This document shows positions 1-7,688 of a stretch of DNA of 25,545 nt, one piece after another. The position numbers were made by a program, and so were the translations under genes. The stretch's first letter is position 1; the number at the start of each line of letters is the position of its first letter. The notes beneath the pieces were generated by a model. It was not told the DNA's origin, searched no databases, and saw only the letters and a list, made by a program, of their open reading frames with translations. Origin of the DNA: Lachnospiraceae bacterium UBA3645 (GTDB taxonomy: Bacteria; Bacillota; Clostridia; Lachnospirales; Lachnospiraceae); contig DFKM01000029.1 of assembly GCA_002373555.1 (NCBI GenBank), positions 1 to 25,545 on the forward strand, read 5' to 3'.

Positions 1-323
<323 letters not shown>

Positions 324-379
324 TAAAACAGTCTTCAGAACAGGCAGAACCATGGAATACAGATGGATGACGGGATAAT

Positions 380-493
380 GTCATCCTGAGGATTGAAGCG
401 ACGAAGGATCCACGCCCTGAAACAAGCGGTTTTTCTAAAACCGAAGACAGAAAGCGGTGGATTCTTCGGACAGCAGGCTGTCCTCAGAATGAC
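380..493. repeat. Palindromic intergenic repeat element (REP/MITE-like), ~114 bp
   Basis: The two ends form a long imperfect inverted repeat. The left end begins GTCATCCTGAGGA and continues to CGAAGGATCCAC (380-413). The right end, read on the minus strand, begins GTCATTCTGAGGA and continues to CGAAGAATCCAC (493-457). A perfect 7-bp hairpin (CGGTTTT/AAAACCG, 427-443) sits in the centre and a 6-bp one (GACAGC/GCTGTC, 469-482) in the right arm. It fills most of the 214-base gap between ilvC and thrC, and I see no open frame or clear promoter in the rest of that gap. From memory, units with GTCATTCTGAG...CGAAGAATCC ends occur as dispersed palindromic repeats in many unrelated bacteria; I cannot check copy number here. 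It may also act as an mRNA end structure. Confidence 0.7.
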
Positions 494-537
494 AGCTTCC
501 GGAAGTCTGGATGCCATGATCCTGCAGGGAGAATACT

Positions 538-2022
538 ATGATTTTTAAAAGCACAAGAGATGATTCTCTGAAATTCTCCTCATCAGAAGCAATACTGACA
601 GGGCTCTCCCCGGAGGGAGGGCTCTTTGTTCCTGATGAGATCCCCGCATTCGATCGGACCTTTTCCGCGCTTTCAAAGCTTTCCTATCAGGATCTTGCCT
701 ATGAAGTCATGAAGCTGTATCTGACCGACTTCACAGAGGAGGAACTGAGAAGCTGCATAGGCAATGCCTATGACGAGAAGTTCGACACGCCTGCGATCGC
801 TCCGCTGAAGGAAGCAGCCGGCGCGCATTTCCTGGAGCTCTTCCACGGAAAGACGATCGCATTCAAGGATATGGCGCTTTCCATCCTGCCGCATCTGATG
901 ACGACATCTGCAAAGAAATGCGGCCTGGACAAGGAGATCGTGATCCTGACGGCGACTTCCGGCGATACGGGCAAGGCAGCGCTTGCCGGCTTTGACAGTG
1001 TGCCCGGCACGCGCATCATCGTTTTCTATCCGAAGGACGGCGTCAGCCCGATCCAGAAAAAGCAGATGGTCACTCAGCCCGGCGCGAACACCTTCGTCGT
1101 CGGCATCGAGGGCAATTTCGATGACGCACAGAACGGCGTGAAGGCTATTTCCGGAAATGCGGCGCTGCGGGCGGAGCTGGCGGAAGCGGGCTTTACTTTC
1201 TCGTCCGCCAATTCGATCAATATCGGAAGACTCGTTCCGCAGATCGTTTATTATGTGCATGCCTATGTATCGCTTCTCCGGGAGGGAAAGATCGCGGACG
1301 GAGAGAAGATCAATATTGTCGTTCCGACCGGCAACTTCGGCAACATTCTTGCGGCATTCTATGCAAAGCAGATGGGCCTGCCGGTGAACCGGCTGATCTG
1401 TGCATCGAACGAGAACAAAGTACTGTTCGATTTCTTCTGCACCGGTGTATATGACAGGAACAGAGAGTTCCATCTGACGTCCTCCCCCTCCATGGACATC
1501 CTGCTCTCCAGCAATCTCGAGAGACTGATCTGGCTGCTCTGCGGTCAGAGCGCTGACGAGAACCGGAAGCTCATGCAGGAGCTCGCGGAGACTGGCAGAT
1601 ATACGATCTCGGAAGAGATGAAGGCCGGCCTGGCATCCTTCTGCGGCTATTATGCCGACGAAGCGGAGACTGCGCAGACCATTAAGAAGATCTATGAAAG
1701 CGATCAGTACATCATTGATCCGCATACGGCGGTCGCAGCCTGTGCCTTTGAAAAATATAAGAAAGATTCCGGCGATGATGCGGTCACGGTGATCGCTTCC
1801 ACCGCAAGCCCGTATAAATTTACGCATTCCGTGCTTTCTGCAATCGATGCGAAGTACGAAGCCTGTGCGGATTTCGATCTGATCGCACCGCTTAAGGAAC
1901 TGTCCGGCGTGCCGGTCCCCGGCGCGATCAGGGAGATCCTGGATGCTCCTGTGAAGCATACGACCGTCTGCGGACGGGATGAGATGACTTCCGTCGTTAA
2001 AGGATTTCTCGGGATCCGTTAA
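538..2022 (+). CDS. thrC: Threonine synthase
   Basis: This PLP enzyme converts O-phosphohomoserine to L-threonine and phosphate in the cytoplasm. The 494-residue length fits the longer threonine synthases. The N-terminus (KFSSSEAILTGLSPEGGLFVP) is the typical N-terminal segment. The PLP-binding lysine is K110 in the motif HGKTIAFKDMALS. The phosphate-binding part of the fold is seen in ATSGDTGKAALAGF, and VPTGNFGN is a second conserved loop. The start is the ATG at 538, behind an AGGGAGA ribosome binding site. It is followed after 83 bases by alaA on the same strand, with a 9-bp hairpin between them. No leader peptide or T-box is evident upstream; the gap is occupied by a palindromic repeat. 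Function is confident from motifs and length. Confidence 0.95.
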   Translation: MIFKSTRDDSLKFSSSEAILTGLSPEGGLFVPDEIPAFDRTFSALSKLSYQDLAYEVMKLYLTDFTEEELRSCIGNAYDEKFDTPAIAPLKEAAGAHFLELFHGKTIAFKDMALSILPHLMTTSAKKCGLDKEIVILTATSGDTGKAALAGFDSVPGTRIIVFYPKDGVSPIQKKQMVTQPGANTFVVGIEGNFDDAQNGVKAISGNAALRAELAEAGFTFSSANSINIGRLVPQIVYYVHAYVSLLREGKIADGEKINIVVPTGNFGNILAAFYAKQMGLPVNRLICASNENKVLFDFFCTGVYDRNREFHLTSSPSMDILLSSNLERLIWLLCGQSADENRKLMQELAETGRYTISEEMKAGLASFCGYYADEAETAQTIKKIYESDQYIIDPHTAVAACAFEKYKKDSGDDAVTVIASTASPYKFTHSVLSAIDAKYEACADFDLIAPLKELSGVPVPGAIREILDAPVKHTTVCGRDEMTSVVKGFLGIR

Positions 2023-2044
2023 ATACGAACCATATCGACGTTGA

Positions 2045-2070
2045 ACTGCCGCGCTGTGATCCGCGGCAGT
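2045..2070 (+). terminator. Hairpin after thrC, possible weak terminator
   Basis: A perfect 9-bp stem (ACTGCCGCG 2045-2053 with CGCGGCAGT 2062-2070) encloses an 8-base loop. The bases after it (CCGTTTGTAC) hold only a short T run, so it may attenuate rather than end transcription into alaA. Confidence 0.4.
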
Positions 2071-2105
2071 CCGTTTGTACATAGATCCCTAGGTGGTGTT
2101 TTATA

Positions 2106-3323
2106 ATGAAAGAATACGCAAAATCAAAGAAACTCGATAATGTATCCTATGATATCCGCGGTCCGGTCATGGATGAAGCCGGGCGCATGGAGGCGGCCGG
2201 CATTCCGATCATGAAGCTGAATATCGGCAACCCGGCGCCCTTCGGATTCCGTGCGCCTGTGCCGGTGATCGACGCGATCTCCTCGAGGCTCTCCCAGACA
2301 GAGGGCTATTCGGACTCCAAGGGAATCACCGAAGCAAGAGAAGCGATCTGCCGTTATGCGAAGAGCAAGAATATCCCCAATGTCGGCCTGGACGATGTCT
2401 ACACCGGCAACGGCGTGAGCGAGCTCATCACGATGTCCATGCAGGGTCTGCTCGATACGGGCGACGAGATCCTGGTGCCTGCACCGGATTATCCCCTCTG
2501 GACGGCGTCCGTCACGCTGGCCGGCGGCAAAGCCGTGCATTATATCTGTGATGAACAGGCGGGCTGGCTTCCGGATATCGAGGACATGAAGAAAAAGGTG
2601 ACGCCGAACACCAAGGGCATTGTCGTCATCAATCCGAACAATCCCACCGGCGCGCTCTATCCGGAGGCGGTTCTTCGCGAGATCGTGGAGATCGCAAGAC
2701 AGCACCAGCTCATCCTCTTTGCCGATGAGATCTACGACCGTCTTGTCATGGACGGAAAGCAGCATACCGCGCTGGCTTCACTGGCACCGGATCTTTTTAC
2801 CGTATCGTTAAACGGTCTGTCCAAATCCCATCTGCTCGCGGGATACCGTGTCGGCTGGATGTGTCTGGCGGGAGACAAGAGCCGTGTGAAAGGGTATATC
2901 GAAGGCCTGAACATGCTTTCCTCGATGCGGCTGTGTTCGAACGTTCCCGCGCAGTCGCTGATCCCGACGGCGCTTGCGTCGCTCGATTCCACGAAGGAGA
3001 TGCTGGTGCCGGGCGGACGTGTGTATGAGCAGCGGGAAGCGATTTATTCGGCGATCACGCAGATCCCCGGCGTTTCCGCGGTGAAGCCCGAAGCGGCGTT
3101 CTACATTTTCCCGAAGCTGGATGTGAAGAAGTTCAATATCAGTGACGATGAGCAGTTCGTGCTGGATTTCCTGAAGGAGAAGCATATCCTGTTCACTGCC
3201 GGGACCGGCTTCCACTGGATCCGGCCGGATCATTTCCGGATCGTTTATCTGCCGGAAAAGGAACAGCTGGTCAGGGCCGGTGCCGAGCTGGCGGACTTCC
3301 TCGCAGGCTACAGACAGGCATAA
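2106..3323 (+). CDS. alaA: Alanine aminotransferase, AlaA-type (PLP fold type I)
   Basis: The protein is a cytoplasmic PLP aminotransferase of the AlaA (YfbQ) group, which makes alanine from pyruvate and glutamate. Over most of its 405 residues it follows the Escherichia coli AlaA pattern as I recall it: LDNVSYDIRGPVMDEA at the N-terminus, LNIGNPAPFGF at 39-48, GNGVSELI, VPAPDYPLWTA, VINPNNPTGA and FADEIYDRL. The PLP lysine is K240 in LNGLSKSHLLAGYRVGW, and the C-terminus ends DFLAGYRQA. The start ATG follows AGGTGGTG at the usual distance. The CobD-like gene begins 16 bases after the stop, suggesting one transcript. The subfamily call is strong; the in vivo amino donor and acceptor are known only from the family. 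Confidence 0.9.
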   Translation: MKEYAKSKKLDNVSYDIRGPVMDEAGRMEAAGIPIMKLNIGNPAPFGFRAPVPVIDAISSRLSQTEGYSDSKGITEAREAICRYAKSKNIPNVGLDDVYTGNGVSELITMSMQGLLDTGDEILVPAPDYPLWTASVTLAGGKAVHYICDEQAGWLPDIEDMKKKVTPNTKGIVVINPNNPTGALYPEAVLREIVEIARQHQLILFADEIYDRLVMDGKQHTALASLAPDLFTVSLNGLSKSHLLAGYRVGWMCLAGDKSRVKGYIEGLNMLSSMRLCSNVPAQSLIPTALASLDSTKEMLVPGGRVYEQREAIYSAITQIPGVSAVKPEAAFYIFPKLDVKKFNISDDEQFVLDFLKEKHILFTAGTGFHWIRPDHFRIVYLPEKEQLVRAGAELADFLAGYRQA

Positions 3324-3339
3324 GAAAAGAGATACAGAT

Positions 3340-4380
3340 ATGAACAGACATGGCGGCGATATATACGAGAACGGGATCCGGCTGGATTTTTCGGCCAATG
3401 TGAATCCGTTCGGAATGCCGGAAGCAGCAGTAAACGAAGGTATGAATGCCGTGCGGTTCTCCGGTTTTTATCCGGATCCGTACTGTACAGAGCTGCGGAC
3501 CGCACTCGGAAAGCGGGACAGAGTCGATCCCGATACGATCCTGTGCGGCGCGGGAACAACAGAGCTGATCTATCTTCTGATGAGCCGGTTCGGGATCCGG
3601 AAGGTGACGATCCTGGATCCTTCGTTCTCGGAATTTGAATATGCGGCCCGCATCAGCGGAAAGGAGATCAGCCATATCATCCTCGAAGAGGAGGATGGAT
3701 TTCAGCCCGATGACAGCGTCGTGGATCTGATCGATCCGGACACCGGGATGGTCTGCTTCTCGTCTCCTTCCAATCCGGCGGGAACGGTATACAGCGAAGC
3801 CTTTATCGACAGGCTGCTTGCCTTCTGCAACGAACGGAAGATCATGATTCTGGCGGATGAGACCTTCCGGGACTGCTGCGAGAACCGGATCAAATACGAT
3901 CTTACGGAAAAGCTTTCGGATCATCCCGGACTGATCATTCTGCGTGCGTTCACGAAAAGCCATGCAATGGCCGGGCTCCGGTTCGGCTATATGATCGGCG
4001 CGGACAAGGCCGGTATCTGGGCGCTCCGGGACATGATCCAGCCGTGGAACGTATCGCTGCCGGCGCAGTGGGCCGCCCAGGCCGCCTGCGATGACAGGCA
4101 GTATCTGAAACGTTTCCGGGAGTTCCTGCGGGAGGAAAAACCGTATCTGGCCAGGAACCTGAAGGCACTGGGCTTTACGGTATTCCCGTCGGAAGCGAAT
4201 TTCTTCCTGTTCAGGGGAGAACCCGGACTTGCGGAAAAGCTGATCGAAAAGAAGATCCTGATCAGAGGCTGCAGCGATTATCACGGCCTTTCGGAAGGGT
4301 ACTACAGGGTCGCGGTAAGAAAACATGAAGACAATGAAAAGCTGATCGCAGCGCTTGATGAGATCCTATGGAAGCATTGA
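3340..4380 (+). CDS. CobD/HisC-like PLP enzyme (threonine-phosphate decarboxylase-type)
   Basis: This is a fold-type I PLP protein of 346 residues in the histidinol-phosphate aminotransferase / threonine-phosphate decarboxylase (CobD) group. Its N-terminus, HGGDIYENGIRLDFSANVNP, is the CobD-style signature. Other landmarks are the SPSNPAG loop (N145), ADETF (D173) and the PLP lysine K206 in FTKSHAMAGLRFGY. CobD makes aminopropanol phosphate for the cobalamin lower-ligand linker. No other cobalamin gene is visible here, so an aminotransferase role is also possible. The start at 3340 is chosen because the upstream ATG at 3280 would overlap alaA by 44 bases and would add 20 residues before the conserved HGGD. 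The last 13 bases overlap the start of mntP, so the two are likely translationally coupled. Confidence 0.75.
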   Translation: MNRHGGDIYENGIRLDFSANVNPFGMPEAAVNEGMNAVRFSGFYPDPYCTELRTALGKRDRVDPDTILCGAGTTELIYLLMSRFGIRKVTILDPSFSEFEYAARISGKEISHIILEEEDGFQPDDSVVDLIDPDTGMVCFSSPSNPAGTVYSEAFIDRLLAFCNERKIMILADETFRDCCENRIKYDLTEKLSDHPGLIILRAFTKSHAMAGLRFGYMIGADKAGIWALRDMIQPWNVSLPAQWAAQAACDDRQYLKRFREFLREEKPYLARNLKALGFTVFPSEANFFLFRGEPGLAEKLIEKKILIRGCSDYHGLSEGYYRVAVRKHEDNEKLIAALDEILWKH

Positions 4381-4949
4381 CATTTACAATCAACAGCATA
4401 CTTCTCGGCGTGGGATTAGCCATGGATGCTTTCTGTGTTTCCATGGTCAATTCTCTGCAGGAGCCGGACATGGGCATGCGGAAGAGCTGCGCAGTGGCAG
4501 GAACATACGCAGGATTTCAGTTCCTGATGCCGGTCATCGGCTGGATCTTTGTGCACCTGCTGATGGATCTGTTTGCGTGGTTTACGGGGCTGATCCCGTA
4601 TATCGCGTTCCTGCTGCTGCTTTACATAGGCGGCGGAATGTTAAAGGATTCGCGGGAAGAAGAGACTGCGGACGCAGCCGGCAGACTGACCGCCGGCGTG
4701 CTGATCGTACAGGGGCTGGCGACCTCCATGGATGCGCTCTCGGTCGGCTTTACGATGGCGGATTATACGGCGCTGGAGGCTTTCCTCTGTCCATGCATCA
4801 TTGCGGCCGTGACCTTCGGGATCTGCATGACCGGCCTGAAAATAGGAAAAGGAGCCGCGAAGCTCCTCAGAAAGAACGCCCTTACTGCGGGCGGGATCAT
4901 TTTGATCTTGATCGGGGCGAACATCCTGCTGCGGCATTTATTCCTCTGA
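4368..4949 (+). CDS. mntP: Manganese efflux pump MntP
   Basis: The 193-residue integral membrane protein has about six hydrophobic segments arranged as two similar halves, each with the MntP-type acidic motif (GLAMDAFCVSM near residue 20 and ATSMDALSVGF near residue 120). MntP (YebN, DUF204) exports Mn2+ across the cytoplasmic membrane. The gene starts inside the end of the CobD-like gene, with its ATG 13 bases before that gene's end. No separate promoter or Mn2+-sensing yybP-ykoY riboswitch can therefore sit directly in front of it, although that riboswitch precedes mntP in some bacteria. The last 12 bases overlap the 3' end of the convergent ABC-F gene. Family assignment is confident. Confidence 0.9.
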   Translation: MEALTFTINSILLGVGLAMDAFCVSMVNSLQEPDMGMRKSCAVAGTYAGFQFLMPVIGWIFVHLLMDLFAWFTGLIPYIAFLLLLYIGGGMLKDSREEETADAAGRLTAGVLIVQGLATSMDALSVGFTMADYTALEAFLCPCIIAAVTFGICMTGLKIGKGAAKLLRKNALTAGGIILILIGANILLRHLFL

Positions 4950-6851
4950 CAGGAGTTCCTCCCATTTCTCCATCAGCTCCATGAGTTCCTCCTGGAGCTT
5001 TTCTTTTTCGGAATTCAGTTCCATCAGTCTGCTGACATTCGTGAAAATATCCTCGTGCGTCAGCAGCTCGTCTATTTCAGCGGAACGGCTTTCGCGTTCT
5101 TCGATGGCCGCTTCCGTTTTTTTGATATCATTAAGGGTCTTGCGCTTCCGGGCCTGCTCCTCCTTCTGCTGCTTCCAGTCGAGGGCGCCGGCGGCAGTCT
5201 CCGGCTGTGCAGCCGTGCCGGCGGACGCTGCTTCCGGCCGGACCATGTTCTCTTTCTTTTCCAGATAATAATCGTAATTCCCCAGATATTCGGTGAACTG
5301 TCCGCCCGAAAGCTCCAGGATCCGCGTGCAGGTCTGGTTGACGAAATAACGGTCATGCGAGACATAGAGAAGCGTGCCCTCATAGGAGGAGAGCGCATTC
5401 TCCAGTACTTCCTTGGACGGCATGTCCAGGTGGTTCGTCGGCTCATCGAGGATCAGAAAATTGTAATCCGACAGGATGAGCTTGCAGAGAGAAAGTCTGC
5501 CTCTCTCTCCGCCGGAAAGTGCGGAAACGGGCTTGAATACATCGTCTCCGGTGAACAGGAAGGATGCCAGCGTATTGCGGATCGTGGTATTGGTCAGATC
5601 CGGATAGGCGTTCGAGATCTCTTCAAACAGTGTGTTTTCGTCTGTCAGCAGCTGCTGCTCCTGGTCGTAGTAGCCGATCTCCACTTTGGAGCCCAGCGTC
5701 AGCGTGCCGGCGTCCGCATCGGTCAGACCGGTGATGATCTTTAAGAGCGTGGTCTTGCCGGTGCCGTTGTCGCCGATGATCGCTACACGCTCGCCGCGGC
5801 GGATATGGATGTTGACATCGGAAAACAGCGTGTGACTGCCGAAGGATTTGGAGAGTCCTTCGATCACCAGGACGTCCTTCCCGCTCTCTTCATGGGCGGA
5901 AAGCTTTAAGACCATCTTGTCCTCCGGTCCGGCCGGTTTATCCAGCCGCTTCACCTTATCCAGCATCTTCTGACGGCTCTCGGCGCGTTTGATCGATTTC
6001 TCGCGGTTGAAGGAGCGGAGTTTTTCGATCACTTCCTCCTGGTGTTTGATCATCTGGCGCTGGTTCATGTAGGCTTTCAGCGCATCTTCCCGCTGGCGTT
6101 TCTTGAGCGCGGCATAAGCGGAGTAATTGCCTTTGTATTCGGTCACCCTGCCGCCGTCGACTTCGATCACTTTGTCGGCGATCCGGTCGAGAAAATACCG
6201 GTCATGCGCCACGACGATCACGGCGCCGGGATAGGAGCGCAGATAGCCCTCAAGCCACTGGATGGAGCTGATGTCCAGATGGTTCGTGGGCTCGTCCAAC
6301 AGAATGCAGTCCGGCTTTGTCAGAAGGAGCTTTGCCAGGGCGACGCGCGTTTTCTGGCCGCCGGAAAGCTTCCCGCAGCGCTTGTCAAATTCGTCCTCGG
6401 AAAAGCCCATGCCTTTCAGCACGCCGGTCATTTCACTGCGGGCCGCGTAGCCGTCCCGCAGTTCGAATTCGTGATTCAGACGGCTGTATTCCTCCATCAT
6501 GGCGGAAAGTGCATCGCCGGAAGCTTCCTTCATCCGCTGTTCGAGATCCCGGATGGATTCCTCCATGGCCAGCACATCCGCTTTCGCCTTGCGGATCTCA
6601 TCGTAAATGGAGCAGTCATCCGACAGCCCCTGATGCTGGGACAGATAACCGATCGTCTTTCCTCTGGCGATGACGACCTCGCCGGCATCGGCGGAAAGCT
6701 CGCCCATGATGATGCGCAGAAGGGTGGTCTTGCCGGCACCGTTGCTGCCGACGACGGCAGCTTTGTCTTTATCGTCAATACGAAAAGAAGCCTCTGAAAA
6801 CAGCGTCTCTCCGTCAAATGATTTTTCCAGATGATTTGCAGATAGTATCAT
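4938..6851 (-). CDS. ABC-F family ATPase (YdiF-type translation factor)
   Basis: This soluble twin-ATPase of 637 residues lacks membrane segments. Domain 1 has Walker A GSNGAGKTT (35-43), signature LSGGQ (162-166) and Walker B with H-loop (CILLDEPTNHLD, VAHDRYF). A charged linker at about 225-320 matches the position of the P-site tRNA interaction motif. Domain 2 has GDNGTGKTT (360-368), LSGGE (445-449) and FLILDEPTNHLD. An alanine-rich hinge (about 540-556) leads to a C-terminal coiled coil (about 557-635). ABC-F proteins bind the ribosomal E site and relieve stalling; some protect against antibiotics. The general arrangement resembles YdiF/Uup housekeeping members rather than a known resistance class, but sequence alone does not settle this. 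The start has GGAGAAAGTC just before the ATG. It is convergent with mntP. Confidence 0.9.
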   Translation of the reverse strand: MILSANHLEKSFDGETLFSEASFRIDDKDKAAVVGSNGAGKTTLLRIIMGELSADAGEVVIARGKTIGYLSQHQGLSDDCSIYDEIRKAKADVLAMEESIRDLEQRMKEASGDALSAMMEEYSRLNHEFELRDGYAARSEMTGVLKGMGFSEDEFDKRCGKLSGGQKTRVALAKLLLTKPDCILLDEPTNHLDISSIQWLEGYLRSYPGAVIVVAHDRYFLDRIADKVIEVDGGRVTEYKGNYSAYAALKKRQREDALKAYMNQRQMIKHQEEVIEKLRSFNREKSIKRAESRQKMLDKVKRLDKPAGPEDKMVLKLSAHEESGKDVLVIEGLSKSFGSHTLFSDVNIHIRRGERVAIIGDNGTGKTTLLKIITGLTDADAGTLTLGSKVEIGYYDQEQQLLTDENTLFEEISNAYPDLTNTTIRNTLASFLFTGDDVFKPVSALSGGERGRLSLCKLILSDYNFLILDEPTNHLDMPSKEVLENALSSYEGTLLYVSHDRYFVNQTCTRILELSGGQFTEYLGNYDYYLEKKENMVRPEAASAGTAAQPETAAGALDWKQQKEEQARKRKTLNDIKKTEAAIEERESRSAEIDELLTHEDIFTNVSRLMELNSEKEKLQEELMELMEKWEELLSEE

Positions 6852-6880
6852 GACTTTCTCCGTCCGGTTATTCTTACGGG

Positions 6881-6910
6881 ATTATAAATGATTTCCCTTT
6901 TGTTCGCAAG
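6881..6910 (-). promoter_or_regulatory. Predicted promoter of the ABC-F gene
   Basis: On the minus strand, TTGCGA (6910-6905) and a consensus TATAAT (6886-6881) are separated by 18 bases, about 30 bases from the gene start. It is divergent from the promoter at 6946-6974. Confidence 0.5.
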
Positions 6911-6945
6911 GGGCGCGGCAGCGGAGGACAGTGTAAAGTTCCGAT

Positions 6946-6974
6946 TGACAGCATACGCAGGGAAGGATTAAAAT
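6946..6974 (+). promoter_or_regulatory. Predicted promoter of the tRNA-editing gene
   Basis: A consensus -35 box TTGACA (6946-6951), a 17-base spacer and TAAAAT (6969-6974) precede the gene at 7037. The expected start of transcription is near 6981, shortly before the operator-like palindrome at 6989-7005. Confidence 0.65.
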
Positions 6975-6988
6975 CATCATAAGTTCTG

Positions 6989-7005
6989 ATATATCCAGGA
7001 TATAC
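6989..7005. promoter_or_regulatory. Operator-like palindrome ATATATC-N3-GATATAT, site 1
   Basis: The sequence ATATATCCAGGATATAC matches 13 of the 14 fixed positions of ATATATC-N3-GATATAT and contains a perfect 15-base palindrome (TATATCC-A-GGATATA). It lies between the predicted transcription start and the ribosome binding site of the tRNA-editing gene, where a bound repressor would block transcription. The same motif recurs at 10603 and 17175. Confidence 0.5.
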
Positions 7006-7036
7006 GAAAAAGATCCGTCGTAAGGAGGTATTGCAT

Positions 7037-7573
7037 ATGTTCATCAGTGAAGTCTTTAAAGGTGCGCCGGAAGAGAAGCGCGGAGATCTTGAAAACAAGA
7101 CCTATGCGGCACTCGGAAAGCTCGGAATCGAATTCACACGTGTCGATAATGATCCGGTGGATGCCATGGAAGACTGTGTTCCGATCTCTGAAAAACTCGG
7201 CGCAGAGATCCGCAAGACGATCGTGCTGTGCAACAGGAAGAAGACGTCATTCTATCTTCTTGTGCTGCCGGCCGACAAGGGGTTCGATACAAGAACCTTC
7301 TGTGATAAAGTGGGATGCTCCAGGGTATCGTTCGCACCGCCGGAGAGCATGGAAAAGGTCCTCGGCGTCACGCCCGGCAATGCCTCCGTCATGAGCATCC
7401 TGAATGACGAGGATGACGATGTGCAGGTCGTGATCGACAAGGAAGTGGCGGATGCGGAATGGTTCGCCTGCAATACGGGTACCCATACCACGCATATCCG
7501 GATGAAGACCGCAGATCTGATCAACACTTTCCTGCCGAAGAATTACCACAGACCGATCATTGTCGCACTGTAA
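7037..7573 (+). CDS. YbaK/ProX-family aminoacyl-tRNA deacylase (prolyl-tRNA editing type)
   Basis: The 178-residue protein belongs to the YbaK/ProX editing superfamily, whose members remove wrongly attached amino acids (Ala, Cys or analogues) from tRNA, mostly tRNA-Pro. Visible family features are the N-terminal helix region (KLGIEFTRVDNDP), the strand FYLLVLPADKGFD, the loop VTPGNASVMSILND, the segment VQVVIDKEVADAEWF and the C-terminal NTGTHTTHIRMKTADLINTFL, which corresponds to the N-T-A-T-T active-site region. The start is the ATG at 7037, eight bases after AAGGAGG; the in-frame TTG at 7031 is too close to that site. It has its own strong promoter and an operator-like palindrome. Lying next to a TRAP operon and proC is unusual and suggests protection against a proline-like compound, which is inference. 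Confidence 0.8.
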   Translation: MFISEVFKGAPEEKRGDLENKTYAALGKLGIEFTRVDNDPVDAMEDCVPISEKLGAEIRKTIVLCNRKKTSFYLLVLPADKGFDTRTFCDKVGCSRVSFAPPESMEKVLGVTPGNASVMSILNDEDDDVQVVIDKEVADAEWFACNTGTHTTHIRMKTADLINTFLPKNYHRPIIVAL

Positions 7574-7588
7574 ATTATCAAAATCTGC

Positions 7589-7617
7589 TTGCCATTATCA
7601 CCATACCGCTGTAATAT
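7589..7617 (+). promoter_or_regulatory. Predicted promoter of the barrel-protein gene, with weak operator copy
   Basis: TTGCCA (7589-7594) and TAATAT (7612-7617) are 17 bases apart, about 70 bases before the gene. The overlapping sequence at 7614-7630 (ATATATTAGTAGAATAT) matches 10 of 14 positions of the island's palindrome and shares the AGT centre. An imperfect ATATC...GATAT pair follows at about 7628-7642. Confidence 0.4.
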
Positions 7618-7688
7618 ATTAGTAGAATATCAGAAAGATATCCGGACCGTGGCAGTTGTTTTTAAAGCGTTATAAGGAGGAAAGAATT

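Noticed and set aside
673..2082. 469-codon open frame antisense to thrC
   Set aside because: It is a shadow of the third-position G/C bias of thrC; the translation is rich in Arg, His and Asp with no family motif.
3271..4326. 351-codon frame antisense to the CobD-like gene
   Set aside because: It is antisense to a gene with clear PLP-enzyme motifs, and its own translation has no recognisable domain.
4300..4367. Possible yybP-ykoY manganese riboswitch before mntP
   Set aside because: The sequence is coding for the overlapping CobD-like gene and no riboswitch core was seen.
4355..4984. 209-codon frame overlapping mntP in another frame
   Set aside because: mntP in the other frame has six membrane segments and both conserved motifs; this frame is Arg/Gly-rich with no pattern.
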